A program made the position numbers and the translations under genes. Of a stretch of DNA of 6,249 nt, positions 1 to 3,652 are shown one piece after another. Origin of the DNA: Gemmatimonadota bacterium (GTDB taxonomy: Bacteria > Gemmatimonadota > Gemmatimonadetes > Longimicrobiales > Gaopeijiaceae); NCBI GenBank assembly GCA_012959595.1, contig DUCW01000209.1, forward strand, positions 5,716 to 11,964. The letters are read 5' to 3'. The notes beneath the pieces are model-generated. The model ran no database searches. It saw only the letters and a list, made by a program, of their open reading frames with translations, and was not told where the DNA came from. The stretch's first letter is position 1, and every line of letters starts with the position of its first letter.

Positions 1-405
1 AGTTTTAGTTTTGGAAAAGTACTTTCGAATTCCATACTGTTATTGTCGATCGTAGTTTTAATTTTGGTTGTATTCGCCGTTTTTTTTAACCTGTCTTTTC
101 CGGGAGATTGGCTGGGTTGGATAAGCCTGTCGGGGGTGATTTTGTTGGGCGTTTTGAGTTTCGTGTCAATAATGACTCTGTTGAGTGCAGTGGCTGTAAA
201 TAACACTATGGGGGAAAGTATCATACCGGTCTTAGTACTTCCTTTGTTGGTTCCCATTGTCATTCACACAGTCACAGCTACAAATCGAATCTTTGCAAAC
301 AGACCTTTTGCAGAAATCGAAGGAAACTTGAGAATGTTGGCAGCTATAGTGTTAATATTCTTGGTGGCTGGAGCAAGTCTTTTTCGGTTTGCTATTGAAG
401 AGTGA
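1..405 (+). CDS. ccmB: Heme exporter protein CcmB, 3' part
   Basis: This is the C-terminal 134 residues of CcmB; the reading frame is open to the left edge, so the start lies outside the window. The TTG at 43 is an internal codon, not a start. CcmB is the membrane subunit that works with the ATPase CcmA and with CcmC and CcmD in System I cytochrome c maturation, helping release heme-loaded CcmE in the inner membrane. Four hydrophobic stretches are visible at about residues 12-32, 40-66, 74-93 and 112-131 of the fragment. The third contains the family-typical LVLPLLVPIVIH segment (residues 78-89), which resembles LVLPLTIPLLIF in the E. coli protein. A short acidic tail ends at TGA 403-405. The gap to ccmC is 19 bases, consistent with one operon; ccmA would be expected upstream. 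The family assignment rests on this motif, the membrane profile and the adjacent ccmC. Confidence 0.88.
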   Translation, partial: SFSFGKVLSNSILLLSIVVLILVVFAVFFNLSFPGDWLGWISLSGVILLGVLSFVSIMTLLSAVAVNNTMGESIIPVLVLPLLVPIVIHTVTATNRIFANRPFAEIEGNLRMLAAIVLIFLVAGASLFRFAIEE

Positions 406-424
406 AGAGTTCTTGGGAGTCTAG

Positions 425-1105
425 ATGAATCGGAGTAGAATGAAAAAAATTAGCATTGCTTTTGGGATACTTGGAGTGGCTGCAATTCTGTTGTTACACT
501 ACATGGTGTTTTTTTGGGTCCCGACTGAATCAAGTATGGGGATCGTCCAAAGGATATTCTATATCCATGTGCCATCATGGTGGGTTGCTTTCATATCGTT
601 CGGAGTTGTCGCTCTTTGCAGCGGGGTGTATCTCTGGCTTGGAGATGATCGGTTGGATGCAGCGGCGGTCACAGCCGCGGAAGGTGGGATGATCTTTACC
701 ACTATCGGTTTATTGACAGGACCACTTTGGGGGAAAATTGCATGGGGAGCCTGGTGGACTTGGGAGCCCAGATTGACTCTGGCCCTACTCTTGTGGTTCA
801 TTTATCTCGGCTATTTCCTTGTGAGGCGAAGCACTTTGAACCTAGAGAGAGGGAAGCGATTGGCGGCTGTCGTGGGAATAATCGGCGTGCTCGACATACC
901 TTTAATTCATGTGAGTGTCAGTTGGCTGAGATCTTTGCATCCAGAGGCAGTAGTGTTAAATCCAGACGGTCCAACATTGGATGGATCTATGTTAGCTACT
1001 CTGCTGGTAGGTCTTTTGGCTTATTCACTAATATTCGTCTGTTTATTCACAGTCAGATATTCCACCGAGCTTGTCGACCGTGCAACTCAGATGCAAGACG
1101 TTTAA
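425..1105 (+). CDS. ccmC: Heme exporter/handling protein CcmC
   Basis: CcmC is a 226-residue polytopic inner-membrane protein that presents heme at the periplasmic face and attaches it to the chaperone CcmE. The tryptophan-rich heme-handling (WWD) signature is at residues 107-118, WGAWWTWEPRLT. The two presumed axial heme histidines flank it: H48 in IHVPSWW, and H172 in SWLRSLHPE, which corresponds to NTLHQ in E. coli. About six hydrophobic helices can be seen (near 10-31, 50-72, 86-102, 118-135, 146-162, 188-210). The motif has Glu-Pro where the proteobacterial protein has Asp-Ala (WDAR), a conservative variant. The ATG at 425 is preceded by GGGAG at 415-419, five bases away. A second in-frame ATG at 440 also has a GGAG ahead of it and cannot be excluded. 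The length fits CcmC rather than the longer CcsA or CcmF members of the same superfamily. It lies between ccmB and a ccmD-like gene. Confidence 0.93.
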   Translation: MNRSRMKKISIAFGILGVAAILLLHYMVFFWVPTESSMGIVQRIFYIHVPSWWVAFISFGVVALCSGVYLWLGDDRLDAAAVTAAEGGMIFTTIGLLTGPLWGKIAWGAWWTWEPRLTLALLLWFIYLGYFLVRRSTLNLERGKRLAAVVGIIGVLDIPLIHVSVSWLRSLHPEAVVLNPDGPTLDGSMLATLLVGLLAYSLIFVCLFTVRYSTELVDRATQMQDV

Positions 1106-1126
1106 CATTACAGGGGTAGATGACAG

Positions 1127-1381
1127 ATGATTGATTTTATGAAGTATCTGAGATTAAATAGAATTGGTTTAGTGTGCTTAATCATAGTGGTCTGCTGCCC
1201 TGCAGTAGCTTTGGCTCAATCAGGAGAAGCTCCTCTGGGGAGCCAAACACTTGGTAGGGCATATTGGCATGTGTTTGTAGCTTACGCGATAGCTTGGTTG
1301 CTTGTGGCATGCTGGCTAGCTTCTATCTCCAGGCGATTAGGTAGAGTAGAAGGTCGCGTAGATGATTCAGTCGATGACTAG
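1127..1381 (+). CDS. Small membrane protein, CcmD-like (alternative CcmD family)
   Basis: This 84-residue protein starts 21 bases after ccmC. It has an N-terminal hydrophobic segment (about 14-30) ending in AVALAQS, which could be a signal peptide cleaved after ALA. A second helix (about 47-66, core AYAIAWLLVACWL) is followed by basic SRRLGR (residues 68-73) and an acidic tail. CcmD proteins are tiny single-helix partners that stabilise the CcmABC heme-release complex. A separate 'CcmD family' outside proteobacteria has this extra N-terminal signal-like segment and a Y/W-rich helix followed by R-R-L. Position directly after ccmC and the helix plus RRLxRVE pattern support the call; there is little primary-sequence conservation to rely on. 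A GGGG at 1113-1116 is a weak, rather distant Shine-Dalgarno for the ATG at 1127; an ATG at 1139 is an alternative. Stop is TAG 1379-1381. Confidence 0.72.
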   Translation: MIDFMKYLRLNRIGLVCLIIVVCCPAVALAQSGEAPLGSQTLGRAYWHVFVAYAIAWLLVACWLASISRRLGRVEGRVDDSVDD

Positions 1382-1409
1382 AGCTATACCCTATTTCTGA
1401 ATTGAAATC

Positions 1410-2117
1410 TTAAGCAGGATTTTTCTTAGCGGAGTGCGACAATTTCAGTAGGGTTATTATGAGTAATCCCAAGACTAGCAGGTTCGCCAGCATCTTCAGG
1501 GAGAACTCTTGGGAAATACCTAGGGCTATATCAGCAAAAACGGTATAGAGGATCGTCCATGGGAGCATGCCAATAGCAGTGGCAAGTGCATATGTCCTCC
1601 AGGGCAGATTGGTGACTCCACAGGTGAAGTTCAATGTTGTAAACGGTACTATTGGAAGAAGTCTCAACGACAGGAGCGTCCAAAAAGATCGTGGATCGCT
1701 TATACGGTCGTAGATGTTCAGATCGTTTTTGATAAGGCTTCCTAGAGCGGTACGTCCCAAATTTCTCGAAATTAGAAAGGATAGCGTGGCACCGATATTA
1801 GCTCCAAGGGTGTTTAGGATGGTTCCCCAAAAAGCACCGAAGATGGTTCCTCCAGCAATGGTTACTGCTGTTCCAGGAATTCCGACTGTTGTGGCTCCCG
1901 CATACACTGCAACAAAAATTAGAGGTGTCCAAAATGACTGCACCGGACTGTTGAGTAATTGACGTAGTCGATTAGCATCTGTCAGTAACAGTCCAACAGG
2001 AGAGTATTTCACTAGTAGTAATCCACCCAGAACTATTGATCCTAGAATCAATAATTTTATGCATGTCGATAGTGGGCGTTTGGACTCTTCTCGGTCTAAT
2101 TGAACCATGTAATACAT
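1410..2117 (-). CDS. TVP38/TMEM64 (VTT domain, DedA-like) family membrane protein
   Basis: This polytopic inner-membrane protein belongs to the TVP38/TMEM64 group of the VTT/DedA superfamily; members are implicated in lipid scrambling or membrane homeostasis, but the substrate of this one cannot be read from sequence. From the ATG at 2117 it is 235 residues, the usual size. An N-terminal helix (about 19-38) is followed by the VTT core: GIPGTAVTIAGGTIFGAFWG (79-98), then GANIGATLSFLISRNLGR (105-122), the G-rich re-entrant segment with the F-x-x-x-R-x-x-G-R signature. RLLPIVPF (152-159) and GMLPW (183-187) are the other conserved proline motifs, and a last helix sits near 209-225. The frame is also open upstream to a TTG at 2303 (297 residues), but those 62 extra residues are polar, unlike the family, and have no Shine-Dalgarno. 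AAAG lies just before ATG 2117; ATG 2108 is another option. It converges on the ccm operon with a 28-base gap and diverges from recA. Confidence 0.8.
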   Translation of the reverse strand: MYYMVQLDREESKRPLSTCIKLLILGSIVLGGLLLVKYSPVGLLLTDANRLRQLLNSPVQSFWTPLIFVAVYAGATTVGIPGTAVTIAGGTIFGAFWGTILNTLGANIGATLSFLISRNLGRTALGSLIKNDLNIYDRISDPRSFWTLLSLRLLPIVPFTTLNFTCGVTNLPWRTYALATAIGMLPWTILYTVFADIALGISQEFSLKMLANLLVLGLLIITLLKLSHSAKKNPA

Positions 2118-2369
2118 TTCTTTAGAATGGGACCCAATGGATTTTCCTTCCGATTCTTCACATCGAGTTAGTTGTTCAAAAAGAGTAAGACACAGGTGGG
2201 ACAATTTCGTGGACTCGTTACTATCACGCAAATCCGTACAATTTTGCAATCGGATGTGAGAATTTTGAATAGAGAGCCATTGAATGTTGAGAAGTAAAGA
2301 CAAAGGTAGAATTGGGTCATGGTTCCAGATTGCTTTAAGGAATATTAGTCGCCACCACTTTCGCTTTAT

Positions 2370-2384
2370 GTTCGGGTGTGGTAC
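2370..2384 (+). promoter_or_regulatory. Possible LexA-like operator (GTTC-N7-GTAC), weak
   Basis: GTTC, seven bases, then GTAC resembles the GTTC-N7-GTTC SOS box known from alphaproteobacteria with one mismatch. It overlaps the candidate recA -10 element, where a repressor site would work. A GTTC at 2390-2393 lies 20 bases after the first. The box type used by this organism is unknown and four-base half-sites arise easily by chance, so this is only a hint. No CTG-N10-CAG or GAAC-N4-GTTC box was found. Confidence 0.2.
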
Positions 2385-2387
2385 AAT
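2379..2387 (+). promoter_or_regulatory. Candidate extended -10 promoter element of recA
   Basis: TGGTACAAT matches the extended -10 pattern TGnTATAAT with one mismatch. No good -35 hexamer is found 16-18 bases upstream (the best placed is TTTCGC at 2359-2364), which is tolerable for an extended -10 promoter. Transcription would start near 2394, leaving a leader of about 32 bases that includes the Shine-Dalgarno. The call is pattern-based. Confidence 0.5.
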
Positions 2388-2416
2388 AGGTTCCGAAACA
2401 GCTCCCCATCTTCAGC

Positions 2417-2421
2417 GAGGG
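2417..2421 (+). promoter_or_regulatory. Ribosome binding site of recA
   Basis: GAGGG lies four bases before the ATG at 2426 and fixes this as the recA start. Confidence 0.7.
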
Positions 2422-2425
2422 TTTA

Positions 2426-3499
2426 ATGTCTGAACTTGAGTTTCCTAGTGACGTCAGCGATAAACGAAAAAAAGCTCTTACTACTGCTCTTACCCAGATA
2501 GAGCGTGCCTATGGTAAGGGTTCAATCATGCGGATGGGTGACGATGATCGGATTGGAGAGATCGAATCTATCTCAACTGGGGCCATAAATTTGGATGCTG
2601 CTATTGGCATTGGGGGAGTGCCCCGGGGTCGAATTGCCGAAATTTACGGCCCAGAATCAAGTGGTAAAACTACACTCTGCTTACATGTGATAGCTAACTG
2701 TCAAAGGAATGGTGGAATCGCAGCTTTTGTTGATGCAGAACATGCATTGGATGTTGCCTACTCAAAAAAACTGGGAGTGGACGTGGATAATTTACTGGTA
2801 TCCCAACCGGATACCGGAGAGCAGGCACTCGAGATCACAGAGGTGCTTATAAGAAGTAATGCCGTAGACGTAGTAGTAGTGGATTCTGTGGCTGCCTTGG
2901 TTCCTAGGGCGGAAATTGAAGGTGAAATGGGCGATACTCACGTGGGACTACAAGCACGATTGATGAGCCAGGCTTTAAGGAAACTAACCGGAGCCGTCGC
3001 ACGTTCCCAAACGTGCGTGATTTTTACGAACCAGATCAGAGAGAAAATCGGTGTGATGTTTGGAAGCCCCGAAACTACAAGTGGTGGGAGAGCACTGAAA
3101 TTTTATTCCTCACTTCGGCTGGATATACGTAGGATTGGAGCGATAAAAGACGGCACCGATATCATAGGTAACCGGACTAGGGTAAAGGTTGTAAAAAATA
3201 AATGTGCACCACCATTCAGACAGGCTGAGTTCGACATTTTGTACGACCAGGGGATCAGTCACGAAAGTCTTCTGATCGATATTGGTGTGGAGGAGAATAT
3301 TATTGAGAAATCTGGCTCGTGGTATTCATTTGGAGACTTACGTCTTGGACAAGGGAAAGAGAACTCTAGAGATTTTCTTGTAGAGAATCCCGATGTTCTC
3401 GAGGAAGTGGATGGTCTGGTCCGCGCTACATTGGGTTTGGTAAAAATGACCGATACTAAGCCTGAGGTAAAAGAACAAGATTCCGCTGTCGCCGACTGA
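2426..3499 (+). CDS. recA: Recombinase RecA
   Basis: RecA is the cytoplasmic ATP-dependent strand-exchange protein of homologous recombination; its filament on single-stranded DNA also triggers LexA self-cleavage in the SOS response. The 357-residue length is normal. The N-terminal helix has the family KALTTALTQIERAYGKGSIMRMG (split here as KALTTALTQIERAYG at 16-30 and KGSIMRMG at 31-38). The Walker A motif GPESSGKT is at 75-82, the catalytic glutamate is E105 in DAEHALD, and Walker B is VVVVDSVAAL at 149-158. Loop L1 is at about 159-174 (PRAEIEGEMGD) and loop L2 at about 202-222 (NQIREKIGVMFG ... ETTSGG). The C-terminal domain contains GISHESLLIDIG (276-287) and ends in an acidic, variable tail. 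All key residues are present, with no intein or frameshift. The start has a GAGGG Shine-Dalgarno. No recX lies downstream; alaS follows after 139 bases. Confidence 0.98.
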   Translation: MSELEFPSDVSDKRKKALTTALTQIERAYGKGSIMRMGDDDRIGEIESISTGAINLDAAIGIGGVPRGRIAEIYGPESSGKTTLCLHVIANCQRNGGIAAFVDAEHALDVAYSKKLGVDVDNLLVSQPDTGEQALEITEVLIRSNAVDVVVVDSVAALVPRAEIEGEMGDTHVGLQARLMSQALRKLTGAVARSQTCVIFTNQIREKIGVMFGSPETTSGGRALKFYSSLRLDIRRIGAIKDGTDIIGNRTRVKVVKNKCAPPFRQAEFDILYDQGISHESLLIDIGVEENIIEKSGSWYSFGDLRLGQGKENSRDFLVENPDVLEEVDGLVRATLGLVKMTDTKPEVKEQDSAVAD

Positions 3500-3568
3500 C
3501 GGAAATCTTTGATTATACGTGGTGAAAAATCTGTCTTGGACTGCGTTTTAGAAACCTGATGACGGCTA

Positions 3569-3592
3569 GTGGCACTTGTTGGGAAGTGCTGC
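3569..3592 (+). other. Stem-loop between recA and alaS
   Basis: GCACTT (3572-3577) and AAGTGC (3584-3589) pair perfectly around a six-base loop, GTTGGG. Two G-T pairs and one G-C pair extend the stem to about nine pairs. No T-run follows, so it is not a standard intrinsic terminator. It lies 70 bases after the recA stop and could protect the recA 3' end, weaken read-through, or be chance. It also overlaps the region where the -35 of the alaS promoter would lie. Confidence 0.45.
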
Positions 3593-3607
3593 CTAAGGGG
3601 TTATAAT
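3579..3607 (+). promoter_or_regulatory. Candidate alaS promoter
   Basis: A perfect -10 hexamer TATAAT lies at 3602-3607. Seventeen bases upstream, TTGGGA (3579-3584) matches four of six positions of TTGACA. Transcription would start near 3614, about 25 bases before the alaS ATG. This would let alaS be transcribed independently of recA. The -10 also overlaps the ATG of the mini-ORF at 3606, so both readings cannot apply to the same transcript. Confidence 0.5.
3595..3600 (+). promoter_or_regulatory. Shine-Dalgarno-like AAGGGG in the alaS leader
   Basis: AAGGGG is followed by five bases and then an ATG at 3606 that opens a four-codon ORF. It is 38 bases from the alaS ATG, too far to serve it directly. 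It would only be in RNA that enters from recA or starts upstream of 3595. Confidence 0.35.
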
Positions 3608-3620
3608 GGAACACCGTTAA
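3606..3620 (+). other. Four-codon mini-ORF in the alaS leader (possible leader peptide)
   Basis: ATG 3606 encodes MEHR and stops at TAA 3618-3620. It has a well-spaced AAGGGG Shine-Dalgarno. Its stop overlaps the next ATG in TAATG, the arrangement used for translational coupling. It is in the same frame as alaS but closed by the stop, so it is not an N-terminal extension. So short an ORF could easily be chance. Confidence 0.2.
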
Positions 3621-3652
3621 TGTTTAACTTGTGCTATTATGACCACATCTGA
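3620..3652 (+). other. Ten-codon mini-ORF overlapping the alaS start
   Basis: ATG 3620 encodes MFNLCYYDHI and ends at TGA 3650-3652, so it runs across the alaS ATG at 3639 in another frame. It contains no alanine codon, which argues against classic attenuation by uncharged alanine tRNA. Its termination 11 bases past the alaS start could allow reinitiation at alaS, which has no Shine-Dalgarno of its own. This is inferred from arrangement only. Confidence 0.2.

Larger units (their letters stand above)
2118..2425. other. Region upstream of both the VTT gene and recA, no confident gene
   Basis: This 308-base stretch lies between the likely start of the leftward VTT-domain gene and recA. The leftward frame stays open through it back to about 2415, with a TTG at 2303, but the encoded peptide does not look like family sequence, so I treat it as untranslated unless comparison shows otherwise. 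The right-hand part contains the recA promoter (TACAAT at 2382-2387) and ribosome binding site. I could not pick out a convincing leftward promoter or a hairpin. GGTTCC occurs at 2321-2326 and 2389-2394. Confidence 0.5.

Noticed and set aside
456..692. Open frame inside ccmC (78 codons, + strand)
   Set aside because: It lies entirely in another frame of a well-supported ccmC and has no recognisable domain.
559..801. Antisense open frame over ccmC
   Set aside because: Shadow of ccmC; composition is not protein-like and no start signal is seen.
727..1119. 130-codon open frame overlapping ccmC on the same strand
   Set aside because: It overlaps the conserved WWD and histidine motifs of ccmC in another frame and resembles no family.
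1393..1408. ATTTC-N6-GAAAT hairpin between the convergent ccmD-like and VTT genes
   Set aside because: Only five A/T-rich pairs and no T-run; too weak to call a terminator.
1714..1962. Plus-strand open frame across the VTT gene
   Set aside because: Antisense shadow of the conserved VTT core on the minus strand.
3500..3638. T-box riboswitch ahead of alaS
   Set aside because: No T-box sequence (AGGGTGG-like), specifier loop or terminator/antiterminator pair can be found.
3632..3640. TGCTATTAT as an extended -10 for alaS
   Set aside because: It overlaps the alaS ATG, so transcription from it would begin inside the coding region.
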